DNA of 42,669 bases from Mesorhizobium sp. WSM3626. GTDB taxonomy: Bacteria > Pseudomonadota > Alphaproteobacteria > Rhizobiales > Rhizobiaceae. Below, one piece after another: positions 8,596 through 17,369 of this stretch (position 1 is its first letter; every line of letters begins with the position of its first letter). The position numbers and the translations under genes were made by a program. The stretch lies in contig NZ_AZUY01000037.1 of assembly GCF_000513935.1 (NCBI RefSeq), positions 20,571-63,239 of the forward strand, in the 5' to 3' direction. A model generated the notes under the pieces. The model was not told the origin of the DNA. It made no database searches and saw nothing but the letters and a program-made list of their open reading frames with translations.

Positions 8596-9135
8596 ATGTT
8601 TAGTCCCGGCATTTGCTGAAGCGAATTGAATTTGGAGCGTCCCGGTTGTGATGTCACGCCTTGCATATGAACTCGTAGGGTTAGTTTGCCGCTCATGCTG
8701 GAGACATGATGGCTCCGAGTAAATGATCTCACAGCGTATGGGCTGAGGCTCGCGGAGGACTTTTGCGGTTTGTGGGTCCGACACTGGTCCAACTCCCACG
8801 TTATCGACCCGCACGGTCAGGCCCGACTTCATCGAAAAGCTGCCGCTGGACGACCTTTCAAGCAGGATATGCTGGTCGCGACGGAGATGGCCCCAGGCCC
8901 ATCACCCCGCACCCCGCGCTGGCGAGGGATACTTGGCTCAGAGGAAAGCGGCATGGCGTCGATGCGGACCAAAATGGGCGGCCTTGTTGGCCCAACATGG
9001 GCGATGTTCTCGCGCGGGCTTCGCCTGCCCACCCCTCGCTTGGCTGCAAATCTAGCGAGAAATGGTAACTGTGACCTGGGTCCGCCGATTGTTGACAGGC
9101 CTGCTGTTCTAACGACTATCTGAATGCCTCCTCGG
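8596..9135. other. 540-bp intergenic stretch, no gene seen
   Basis: Open frames on both strands here are short, Arg/Pro-rich and without a recognisable motif or a ribosome binding site. The segment around 8890-9060 has the low-complexity GC pattern typical of rhizobial spacers. No clear terminator was found after the cardiolipin synthase gene. Confidence 0.45.
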
Positions 9136-10428
9136 TCACCCAATGGCATCGCGGACCGGCGCGAACCGGACGCTGCGCGGCATCCTCGCAGCAGACATCA
9201 ACGGCTGGGAAACCTGGTCCAGCAACTGTCCTGCGTTCTGTTCCTCCCCTAAGGAAAGGGTGAGCAATTGAGCGACTGGTGTCAGGCCAAGCTGCAAGGC
9301 AAGGTTTCGAGCAGTTGTATAGGCCGCAATTTCATAGTGCTCGACACGCAACGCCGCTCCGATCAAGCTCAGGTCCGCAGGAGCGTCATCCTTCTTCTTG
9401 CCTTCCTGCATCACCTCCTCGCCTTCCTCGACCAGGCCCGCCATGCCCTTGCAGGGCTTGGCGCGGGCTGACGAACCAAGCGCCCGTAGGCACTCGTTTA
9501 GCCGTTCGACCTGACCTTCGGTCTCGGCCAAATGATTCGCCAAAACTGACTGGAGCTGTTTTGAGCGAGCAGCCTTCTGCATTTTGGGTAGTGCCTTCAA
9601 AAGCTGCTTTTCCGCATGCAGGAGATCGCGCAGCTCAGCTACAAGCACTTCTTGAATGGCGGCTGATCCTTCCAGGAGCCCACTTTGAGCGCGGATGGCG
9701 GGTTGGCCCTCGGCTCCCTTTAAATCCTGGAAAGCGGGCGCCTCTACAAACTCCCATGGTTCTCCCTCATTCCATGGGCCGCGACCATCGACCTCTCCGA
9801 GATCACCTTCGCCGGTTGAGTCATTGAAGAACTGATCGACGAGCCCTGGAGTCGGCGCGATCTTGCCGATGCTGAGCGGCGGCTTGCCCAGGCTCTCCAG
9901 CGCCAGAGAAAACGCGCGCATATGGGTGATCTCTCTGGTCATCAGAAATTGCAGAGCATCTTTCGTGCCGGAGTCGCGACAGAAATCGATCAATCGCTCA
10001 TAAACAATCTTGGCGCGCGCTTCTGCTGCAATATTGCTTCGTAGGTCCACATCCAGTTCACCCGTGATCTTAAGGTAATCGGCTGTCCAGGGATTCCCCA
10101 TGGAGTTGAAGAGATTCACGCCGCCACCGCCAGCAATAGCTATGAGCGGATCGGCTTCGGCCTCCTCTCTAACAGACTTCAATGGCTTCAGGTGCATCCT
10201 TGCGAGGGTGCCAACAATTTCAAGGTGACTGAGCTCTTCTGTCCCGATATCCATCAGCAGGTCTTTGCGCCCCGGGTCCTCGCAGTTTAGGCCTTGGATA
10301 GAGTACTGCATGGCCGCGGCGAGTTCGCCGTTGGCGCCCCCGAATTGCTCGAGAAGCATGTTTCCGAACTTTGGATCCGGCTCATCAACTCGAACGGTGT
10401 ACATGAGCTTCTTGACGTGGTGGTACAT
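9136..10428 (-). CDS. Manganese catalase fused to a DUF892 (YciE/YciF) ferritin-like domain
   Basis: 430 residues. The start at 10428 is set by AGGAGG eight bases upstream of ATG (MYHHVKKLMY). Residues 1 to about 225 are a dimanganese catalase. Glu35 is in GGANGELAAAMQY, and Glu/His ligands are in GTEELSHLE (His68). A second ligand helix pair includes EARAKIVYERL and REITHMRAF. It should disproportionate hydrogen peroxide without haem. After a Gly/Pro-rich linker, about residue 265 onwards is a second four-helix ferritin-like domain of the DUF892 family, with ELRDLLHAEKQLLKALPKM and RVEHYEIAAYTTARNLA. DUF892 proteins are usually separate stress-induced genes, so the fusion is notable. Neighbouring DUF2293- and DUF3606-type genes fit a stationary-phase or oxidative-stress island. 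Confidence 0.85.
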   Translation of the reverse strand: MYHHVKKLMYTVRVDEPDPKFGNMLLEQFGGANGELAAAMQYSIQGLNCEDPGRKDLLMDIGTEELSHLEIVGTLARMHLKPLKSVREEAEADPLIAIAGGGGVNLFNSMGNPWTADYLKITGELDVDLRSNIAAEARAKIVYERLIDFCRDSGTKDALQFLMTREITHMRAFSLALESLGKPPLSIGKIAPTPGLVDQFFNDSTGEGDLGEVDGRGPWNEGEPWEFVEAPAFQDLKGAEGQPAIRAQSGLLEGSAAIQEVLVAELRDLLHAEKQLLKALPKMQKAARSKQLQSVLANHLAETEGQVERLNECLRALGSSARAKPCKGMAGLVEEGEEVMQEGKKKDDAPADLSLIGAALRVEHYEIAAYTTARNLALQLGLTPVAQLLTLSLGEEQNAGQLLDQVSQPLMSAARMPRSVRFAPVRDAIG

Positions 10429-10537
10429 GGGTTGTCCTCCTGATCGACGCCAACCAATCCAAGAGAGGAATGTTCCATACGTTCTTGCGACACCGGACCG
10501 GAGCGGCGACAATGGTAACGGCGTTTGCATAATAACC

Positions 10538-10821
10538 ATGGCTCATCGCGATGCCGCGATTGCCGCAACGGAAATGGCACCGAAACTCGGAGCCGCGGTC
10601 GCATTGAACTACGAAAGCACGTCCGACACGCCTTTACTGACTACGACACCATCCTTCGCGCGCAGATGACGCGAGCGGAGGCGCGGGCCTACATTGCGCC
10701 GCAGGTCAAAGAGATTCTTCAAGCTTGGCGAAAGCCTGGGCTGAAGCTTCGCTTGGCAAGGGCGTTAGCCTGCCGCCGACACACTGGCCGTCACTGCATC
10801 GGCCGCTGCGCATTCCACTGA
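10538..10821 (+). pseudogene. DUF2293-like small protein, apparently frameshifted
   Basis: ATG at 10538 starts MAHRDAAIAATEMAPKLGAA. That frame then loses sense. The neighbouring frame continues as ELRKHVRHAFTDYDTILRAQ and RAEARAYIAPQVKEILQAWR. This matches the DUF2293 core as I remember it: a conserved H-V-R-x-x-F-T-x-Y-D, then an E-A-R helix ending in W-R. One shift near 10600 would join the two. The product is about 70-90 residues of unknown function. It diverges from the Mn catalase with its start in that gene's leader. Frames and ends are uncertain. Confidence 0.4.
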
Positions 10822-10916
10822 AACCCCAAAACCGGCTTCGGTGACGGGAACAGTCGGTCGTCGTGGGAGTTGAACAACACTGGGAACCCTTCCAAGGTCG
10901 TGGTGGAGGACTGAGC

Positions 10917-11096
10917 ATGAGTATGTTCGGCAAGTACTTCGCAGGGCTGTTCAGCAGGAAATCATCGGCGGCCAAGACCAGCGGCGACATGCGAAAGGCG
11001 ACCGGCGCTGGTCCGGCTGTTGCCGCGCATTCGAAAGACGCCAAGACGTCAGCCGTAAGTGGTCAAAACCAGAATTCTGCGAGGAAAGGCAAATGA
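10917..11096 (+). CDS. Small basic protein of unknown function
   Basis: 59 residues starting MSMFGKYFAGLFSRK, then a Ser/Ala/Lys-rich tail ending RKGK. An AGGA-containing site (GGTGGAGGACTGAGC) precedes the ATG. The TGA overlaps the ATG of the DUF3606 gene by 4 nt, so both are probably one transcript. Family not recognised. The low-complexity basic tail suggests a disordered, possibly nucleic-acid-associated peptide. It sits among small stress-type genes next to the catalase fusion. Confidence 0.55.
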   Translation: MSMFGKYFAGLFSRKSSAAKTSGDMRKATGAGPAVAAHSKDAKTSAVSGQNQNSARKGK

Positions 11097-11233
11097 CTGA
11101 CGACAAGACCAAGCGCGATTTTCACGATGGTGACCGCGTGTCGGCGGAAGAGGATTGCGAAGTGGAATATTTCGCCCAGAAGGCCGGCATCACTCCGCGA
11201 CAGGGGAGGGATCTCATTGCCAGGCACCCTTGA
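11093..11233 (+). CDS. DUF3606 protein, truncated at the C-terminus
   Basis: A 46-residue frame, MTDDKTKRDFHDGDRVSAEE, then DCEVEYFAQKAGITPRQGRD and LIARHP. The pattern of acidic/Lys start, D-x-x-R-V, E-V-x-Y-F and G-I-T-x-x-Q is that of DUF3606, a small rhizobial stress-linked family usually near 60 residues. The last third (normally about a dozen residues after the L-I-A-x-H motif) is missing. The frame stops just before decayed transposase sequence, which suggests the end was replaced by an insertion or deletion. Coupled by ATGA to the preceding gene. Confidence 0.65.
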   Translation: MTDDKTKRDFHDGDRVSAEEDCEVEYFAQKAGITPRQGRDLIARHP

Positions 11234-11379
11234 GCTCGAGACGAAGGCGCTCAGGGGCCGGTGGCGTATGATGGCTGTCTTTCCAGATAGAAGAGCTCTG
11301 CGGTAACAAGGTCGTGTCCTCTCGTACTGTTGTGGAACCAGCCACGGCGACCGGTGCGCCACGGCCGAGGTGGCGCCCT

Positions 11380-11845
11380 CGCCGGTGATGCCACGGTCCC
11401 AAGCGGCAAGCGGCGTCATGCCAATGCCGCGATGCAGTTCGCGGTGATAGACGCCGGCGATTGCGTGGCCGAGTCACCGCTCCACTTCGTCAGGTGATGG
11501 CGGCGGTCTGATCGGGTCTCAGGTCGCCCTCTCCTCGATATTGGAGAAGGTCGTGCCCGGCAGCAAATTGACCTTGTCCACCATCGTGCCGATCAGCCCC
11601 TCGATGTGTTCGCCATAATGCGAAGTGCGCACGGGACAGTAGTCGACGGCAACGCCATATTGCTCGCAACCGCGCTTCACCGCCTCGGACCGGAACTCCT
11701 TGGCGTTGTCGAGGTGCAGTCGCTCGGGGATGCCGCGCACAGGCCACTCCGAATCGATGCCGCGCTCGGCCAGCCAGCCTTCCTTGGCGAGCGCGGCATG
11801 GGTCAGGCAGAGTCGAGGTGAAGAGGCAGGCCACCGCTTTTTCAT
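11380..11845 (-). pseudogene. Transposase remnant (Mu/TniA-like integrase catalytic core)
   Basis: Segments in several frames read LTHAALAKEGWLAERGIDSE, then ERLHLDNAKEFRSEAVKRGC, YCPVRTSHYGEHIEGLIGTM, LLPGTTFSNIEER, and after a shift HAIAGVYHRELHRGIGMTPL. These are the second catalytic Asp (HLDNAKEF) and the Glu (HIEGLIG) of an rve-type core like those of Mu/TniA-family transposases. The N-terminal DNA-binding region, the first Asp and the C-terminal barrel are gone, and I found no terminal inverted repeats. It is a decayed insertion between the DUF3606 gene and another pseudogene. Confidence 0.7.
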
Positions 11846-11875
11846 TGCACGTGGGCTAGTCGCGAGAATCCTAGT

Positions 11876-12719
11876 CTAGGCCAGTACGATGTCACCCTCG
11901 ACGATTGGCCGGCCTTTTTCGAAGCGGTCCAGGGCGAAAGGTTGCATGCGATGGTCGATCGTGCCCTTGCCGATGGCCTCGGCGAGCAGTTTTCCGGCGC
12001 GCCGGCGAAGCCGTGCCACCATCCGGCCGAGAACCAAAGGTCCTCGCCCAGCTGGGGGAACATATCCAGGTAGATGTTGACCATGTTAGCCATCACCGGA
12101 AAATCGACCTTGAGCGACATACGTGGCCGTTCGGGCACTTCCGTGCCACCGACCACCTCGCCGCGCGAGGTCTGGTGGAAATACGCCAGGCTATCTATGA
12201 GCGCGATCGCCGGCTTTATGAGGGGACGGGTTGGCTCCAGTGCCATCGCTTCGATGCGTATGCCGAATCCGTTCAACGGCACATCCGCCAGAGATGCGAT
12301 ATCGGGGTTGTTGGGCCCGGCGCAGGCAACGATGCATTCCGCTTCGATCCGATGCTCCCCAACCAGCACGGCGGTCACCCTCGAGGCAGTTCGCTCGATC
12401 CCGTGAATTTTGTACGATATCGCATCTCGATCTGATTGCGGTGGGAGAAAACGAGGAGTCCTTTCATTACGGCATGGTGCGGCGCCCCCCTCCGTGCGTC
12501 TGGTGCTGTACTGCCCTGACGCGGGATTTGTTGATTGCCGGGAGGAGCTCGTCGATTTCGCGACGGGACAACATCCGGCTCTTCACGCCGAAGCTGAAAC
12601 TTCAGGCCTTCCAGGAGCATCGCTTCGCCTTTCTCCCGCTTGGAGATGACGGAGTAGCCGCGTTGCGTGAGCGTTATTTTTTCGGCAAGTCGTTTTGACC
12701 AGCTCTCCCATTCACACAC
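11876..12719 (-). pseudogene. FAD-dependent oxidoreductase (sarcosine oxidase beta/DAO-like) remnant
   Basis: Pieces of one protein occur in order in different frames. ITLTQRGYSVISKREKGEAM and a middle piece around MLLEGLKFQLRREEPDVV come first. HRIEAECIVACAGPNNPDIA and IRIEAMALEPTRPLIKPAIA, typical of the DAO family, follow. Then come SAGWWHGFAGAP and, after a shift, AGKLLAEAIGKGTIDHRMQP, FALDRFEKGRPIVEGDIVLA and a TAG at 11876-11878. The order resembles the beta subunit of sarcosine oxidase or related FAD amine oxidases. The dinucleotide-binding N-terminus and a segment before the last block are missing. Non-functional. Confidence 0.65.
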
Positions 12720-12860
12720 AGTGAGCGCGAAGAGTTCAGTCCAAGCAACCGATGGGAAGCCCGGTCGGATGAGAATGGAACCGGTCGGAACCGACGCCCT
12801 TCATCATGCCATTTGCCGGCTTTCGCCCGGGCATATCCGTACTTGAGGCTCGGTCGCCTC

Positions 12861-13325
12861 TTACTCCCTCGCGTGAGTTAAAATGCGGAATACCGGCCAA
12901 TGGGCAATCGCTTCGCGCAATTTGCTGAAAAGCTTGCCTTCTTTGCTGGCGGCAGATCGAACTTGAACGGCAGCCCATCCGGCTTTCATCGTCCCGCCGA
13001 CATGGCAATGGCAGACGACAGCGTGCAACTGCCAATCCGTAAGCTCGAAGAAGCGCTTCGCTTCGCCATACGTATCGTTCTTCAGCCCTTCAGCCCGCAA
13101 AGTTGGATCGGCGAAAGCGATGCTGAGCGCGGAGCCGAGGGACTGGGTTTTGTCGCGCACGTCCAAGGTCATGTATTCCGTCCCGGGGAAGGCGGCGAGG
13201 CACCGCTCGGGATTTCGCTCGAGCAGCATGGCCCAGTGTTCCAAACGCTGGCGCCGCGTCATAGCCGGAAAGGATGCTTCGACTTCCGCGACCCCATGTA
13301 GTTCCGCAAGTGTCTGATGTTTCAT
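12861..13325 (-). CDS. Conserved hypothetical protein
   Basis: 154 residues starting MKHQTLAELHGVAEVEA. ATG at 13325 is preferred over the in-frame ATG at 13331 because AGGAG sits six bases before it and would touch the upstream one. It has a basic motif TRRQRLEHWAMLLERNPERC and an aromatic/Cys/His segment ELTDWQLHAVVCHCHVGGTM. From memory, similar hypothetical proteins occur in Rhizobiales genomes near stress genes. No enzymatic motif can be assigned. The Cys-His cluster could bind a metal, but that is speculation. Confidence 0.7.
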   Translation of the reverse strand: MKHQTLAELHGVAEVEASFPAMTRRQRLEHWAMLLERNPERCLAAFPGTEYMTLDVRDKTQSLGSALSIAFADPTLRAEGLKNDTYGEAKRFFELTDWQLHAVVCHCHVGGTMKAGWAAVQVRSAASKEGKLFSKLREAIAHWPVFRILTHARE

Positions 13326-14044
13326 GGCCATCTCCTGTTGGCGAGGCGCTCCGCCTGCAACAGGCCGAAGTAGCCTCAGTCGTCCCTATGCAGGCGAACC
13401 TGCAGCCCGTCGGGAAGTTCCACCGGCGAGAAAATTTCACAATGCGGCTGCTCCGATTTCCCGCTGTCTCGGTGCGGTGGACCATCCCATGCAACGAGTT
13501 ACTTCGATGCTTGGACCAAACGTCGGAGCAACGGTTAATCCTTCAGATCCTTATAAGGCGTGAGATCTAAATCCCCAGGCAGCGAAGCTGTTCCTCATCG
13601 ATCGCCTTCTCATGGATCTTGATAACGCTTTGGTAGTGCCGCCAGGTCAGGCCAGCCCCTTTGACCGCGTCTCTTCGACGCGCGAAGCGATTTGATGGAC
13701 GTGCAGATGATGAAGGCGCAAATCGTCCAAGAGCTTTTCAACAACTTCGTGGCACACCGGAAACGGTTCCAGGCGCCCGTCCTCGCCTCTCCATCTGATG
13801 GTACGCCGGCAGGTGTCGGTCGATGTAAATTTTCATTCCATCGCTGCTTTACCCAGCAATGTCAGGAATATCGAACTGGTGGCTGACCTTAACTCGTCGA
13901 TGAAGCGCGGATACGACGTCAGACAGAACGAGGTCGCTGATATCTTCAGAGCTATGACGGACCTCGTCGGCTAGTTCACGTCCGCTCCTGCTATTTGGCT
14001 GCCGAAGCGCCCGCCCCAAGGCGAACGCTTCGAGATGACTTTTT
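13326..14044. other. Spacer with scraps of possible coding sequence
   Basis: No intact gene was found. Three minus-strand segments look like former coding sequence. One ends at 13376-13378 (EIFSPVELPDGLQVRLHRDD). One around 13660-13810 reads EPFPVCHEVVEKLLDDLRLH, then in another frame LTWRHYQSVIKIHEKAIDEE. One ends at 13849-13851 (ELADEVRHSSEDISDLVLSD, then FDIPDIAG). None has a convincing start or a family I recognise. They are listed so that they are not lost. Confidence 0.3.
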
Positions 14045-14899
14045 TTACTTATTGACGATGATACGCTGCTTGTCGCGGTTTTGTGCGTAAGTTGCCTTGT
14101 CGTAGGCAGTCTGCGCCTCCAGCTGGCCCTTGGTGAAGTTCGTATAGAGGTAACGGTTGCCGTTTTTGTCGGTCATGAACTTGAGGTTCTCCATACCGAC
14201 GGCGACCTCCTTTTCGCCGATGCCCAGAAAGCCGCCCACATCAACGATTATCGAGTCGACCTTCTTGTCACCGGTCAGGATAACGTCGCCGATCTCGCCG
14301 ACCTTCGCATCATCTGCGCCATAGACGTTGGTTCCGATCAGATTCGCCGCACTGATTTTGTCGGACGGCATTTCGGTCAAGGTCGACTTGTCGATCGAGG
14401 CCGTCGCAGTCGTATCGGTTTTGCCATTAGCCGCTTGGCTGTCGGCCGTGCTGTTGGTCGGCTGGGCTGTTGGGACTGCCGCAGTATTGTAAGCCTTCGT
14501 ATCGAAATTGGGCTGAGCTTTAAGCTCATCCTTGGTCGTCTTTGCGACCAACCAGCGATCGCCCTTCTTGTTGATCCATTCAAGCTTGTTGAAGTCGTAG
14601 GCCACATTTTTTTCGCCCACACCAAGGAAACCGCCGACGCCAATGACGACGAGTGTGGCTTTCCCGTCCTTGTCCAGGACGATGTCATTAACATCGCCGA
14701 TCTTCGTCGCGTCATCGGCGCTGCTGTCATAGACTGCGGCTCCCATGATCTTCGAGACGAGTTTGCCATCAGTGACCGGGGCAACAGCCTCGGTCTGGGT
14801 AGCGGGTTTGCTGGTATTTGCGGCCTGTGCACCGGCCGTGCATAGCGCTGTCGACATGAGAGCAGCCGTCGCTATCGTAGTTAGGATCTTCCGCATCAT
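14045..14899 (-). CDS. Secreted protein with two PRC-barrel domains
   Basis: 284 residues. The Sec signal peptide (MMRKILTTIATAALMSTALC, cleavage probably after AGAQA) follows AGGAGG nine bases before ATG. Two PRC-barrel-like repeats follow. The first runs about residues 45-125 (KIMGAAVYDSSADDATKIGD, VVIGVGGFLGVGEKNVAYDF). The second runs about 180-265 (NLIGTNVYGADDAKVGEIGD, IIVDVGGFLGIGEKEVAVGM). A Ser/Thr/Ala-rich linker with low complexity joins them. The domain is a small beta barrel known from photosynthetic reaction-centre H subunits and RimM. Secreted double-PRC proteins are common in rhizobia and of unknown role, often induced by stress. Intact and monocistronic. Confidence 0.85.
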   Translation of the reverse strand: MMRKILTTIATAALMSTALCTAGAQAANTSKPATQTEAVAPVTDGKLVSKIMGAAVYDSSADDATKIGDVNDIVLDKDGKATLVVIGVGGFLGVGEKNVAYDFNKLEWINKKGDRWLVAKTTKDELKAQPNFDTKAYNTAAVPTAQPTNSTADSQAANGKTDTTATASIDKSTLTEMPSDKISAANLIGTNVYGADDAKVGEIGDVILTGDKKVDSIIVDVGGFLGIGEKEVAVGMENLKFMTDKNGNRYLYTNFTKGQLEAQTAYDKATYAQNRDKQRIIVNK

Positions 14900-15557
14900 G
14901 GTGAAATTCCTCCTGTTGCCTGGTTGGCGACGTCGGTAGCTGCCAACGCCATTTCGACCAACGAAAACAGCGGCCCTAGGTTCCGGGAGTAGGTCTATGG
15001 TCCTAACGATATAGACTGAAGGCTCATGCAGAGCCTGATGCTAGCGCGCTATTTCGGGAAGGGCGCCATTCCCTGGGCCCGCAGGCGGCATAGCATTCCA
15101 GGCGGCGTTTCGCGCGGCGCCCGGTCCCCAAGCTGGCTCTCTCATATTTTGGATCCGAACGGGACTCCGAGTTGGCCAGTTCGCCAGCACCTTCACCCCG
15201 CGACGGTCCCTCGCGCTGCGCTACGCCAACGGCTCCGCGCCAGCGCCCGTGGCTCCACCCGCCCAGCAGGGCATACCCAACGCCGGAAACGAACTCAGAA
15301 CTGGATAGAAACTGGGGGCAACCCCAACCAAGACGATCCCGAACCTGGTCCACTGGTTCCTCGCATCCAAAACGTAAAACGCCGATCTAAACGCCGAAAA
15401 GCAGAGCGCCTCTGCGTGATCTCGCTTGAACTGCGAGGGGCATGTTGACCGCCACAAGAAAGGGGTTGCGTTATGAGGCCTTCATCGCGTTCCCGGCGCT
15501 CCGAGCGAACCACACCAGGCAGCGACTAATTTGAGAACTGGTGCCTGTTTGGGGCCG
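14900..15557. other. 650-bp intergenic stretch, no gene seen
   Basis: Both strands carry only short open frames with improbable composition and no motif I recognise. It separates the PRC-barrel gene from the end of the PolX-like gene. No tRNA-like fold was spotted by eye. Confidence 0.4.
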
Positions 15558-17278
15558 CTATGAACTCGGGCCTCGCGCGACAGCTTTCCGCGGAGGCGAG
15601 CGGCGCTTGCCGCCGGTCTTTGACCCGGACTTGCGCTTTGAAAGGTGCGCAAGCAGAGCTGCCAAAGTCAGCGCATTAAGAACCCGCGTCCTGGGCACTC
15701 CTCCCTTGCGGGCCATCTCGACACCCCAATGCATGTGGTCGAGTTCGCGGATTGAATGAGCGTCCGGATTGATGCTGAAGATGCAGCCGTAGTCGAGCGC
15801 CTGTTGATGCCACCGCCAGTCGAGATCGAGCCGCCACGGATGCGCGTTGATTTCGATAGCGACGCCATATTTTGCGCACGCTCTGAGGACCTTGGCGACG
15901 TCGAGATCATAGCCGGGACGACGCAACAACGGCGACCTGTCATGTGCCCGATAATTGTCGTGCGGGGATTCGCGATTGCCTCAATGATACGCTCTGTCTG
16001 CTCTTTCTTAGGCAACTTGAAGCGGCTGTGCACGCTCGCGACAACGAAATCAAACTGCTTCAAGACGTGGTCCGGATAATCAAGCGAGCCATCGGCCAGG
16101 ATGTCTGCCTCGATGCCCTTCAGGACACGGAATTTACCACCGTACTTCGTGTTCAGCCGATCCGCGTCGCGGTGCTGTTCAGTGATCTCCTGCAGTGTGA
16201 GCCCGCCCGCGTAGTGGGCAGACTGCGAATGGTCGGCGACACCAAAGTATTCAAACCCGCGCTTACGTGTCGCTTCAGCCATTGCCTCAAGCGTTTCGGT
16301 GCCATCGGATGCGGTCGTATGAGAATGCAGGATGCCATGCAGATCTCCGTCCCGGACGAGGGGTGGTAACTGCTGGCTCGCTGCCCGCTCAATCTCGTCC
16401 CTGCCTTCGCGCAGTTCGGGTTCGATGAACTGCAGGTCCAACGCTTCGTAGATTTCCTCCTCTGTCGCTGCTGCGATCAGCTTTCTGCCGCGATAGAGCC
16501 CGTCGGGTTTGAGGGCGAACCCTCTCTCGGTCGCGTGCATCTTCAACTGCTCAAGATGGGCGGCCGAACCGGTTGCTTCGAGAAGGCTCGCGCCAAAGTG
16601 CTTCTTTTCTGTGACCACAAGTGTGAGGGTGGACTGCTCGATCGCGGTCCGCTTCTTCCCCATTGCGACCAGTGCGAGGTCGGTGACCAGTTCGCAACCG
16701 CGCCGGAAATCACCGGCAATTTCCACGCGCGAAAACTCGGGATGCTCTTGCTTCACCGACATGATCGCATGCTCAAGAAGAGCGGCGGCCTTGTGCAGGT
16801 GAAGCTGTGTTTCGCCGCATCGCGCGATAGGGAGGTTCTGCAGAATTTTTGTCTGAAGCGAAGCACCGAGGCCTTTGACTGGCCGGATGCGATCTGCCTT
16901 TGCGGCGGCTTCGAGCTCAGCCAACGAGTTCACGCCGAGCGCCTGATGAAGCTTCAGGATCTTGTCGGGCCGAAGCCCTGGTACGGTAAAAAGCTCCATC
17001 ACACCTGCCGGCACCTCGTCGCGCAGCTTCTCAAGGCGTGGATGCGTGCCCGTTTCATAGAGCTTGCGCACAATATCTGCGATCGCGTTACCGATCCCCG
17101 GGATCCTGATGAGGGCGCCCGCGGCAATGATCCGGTCGAGCGGCTGCGACAACGCAGCCAGACTGTCGGCAGCGCGCAGATATGCTTTGGTGCGATAGGG
17201 GTTGTCCCCGCGCAGCGCCGTGCGATGTCCGTATTCCCTTAGGAGGCTGGCGACTGTCCTGGTATCGGTTTTTGCCAT
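15558..17278 (-). CDS. PolX-like protein: degenerate polymerase domain plus PHP phosphoesterase (one frameshift)
   Basis: ATG at 17278 (MAKTDTRTVASLLREYGHRT). Residues 1 to about 150 are the 8-kDa/fingers helix-hairpin-helix part (IRIPGIGNAIADIVRKLYET; MELFTVPGLRPDKILKLHQA). The palm is shrunken. The G-S-x-R-R-x-x-E-x-x-x-D-x-D motif reads AGDFRRGCELVTDLALVA (second Asp replaced by Ala), and the third-Asp strand reads STLTLVVTE (Asp replaced by Thr). The PHP domain has all usual metal-binding elements: ILHSHTTASDG, FGVADHS, GIEADIL, VASVHSR, IIGHMTGR, EINAHPWRLDLD, SINPDAHS. The frame breaks just after IIGHMTGR (near 15925) and resumes as LLRRPGYDLDVAKVL in the frame that stops at 15558. Downstream of ligD on the same strand, 91 bp apart. 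Confidence 0.85.
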
Positions 17279-17369
17279 GGTCGAGGCAAACGGGGCCAAT
17301 CTTCACAGGTTCCAATCAGGCCAAGGCAACGAAGCCCTTATCCAGCCTTACTGCCTTCGCGGAGTGGGC

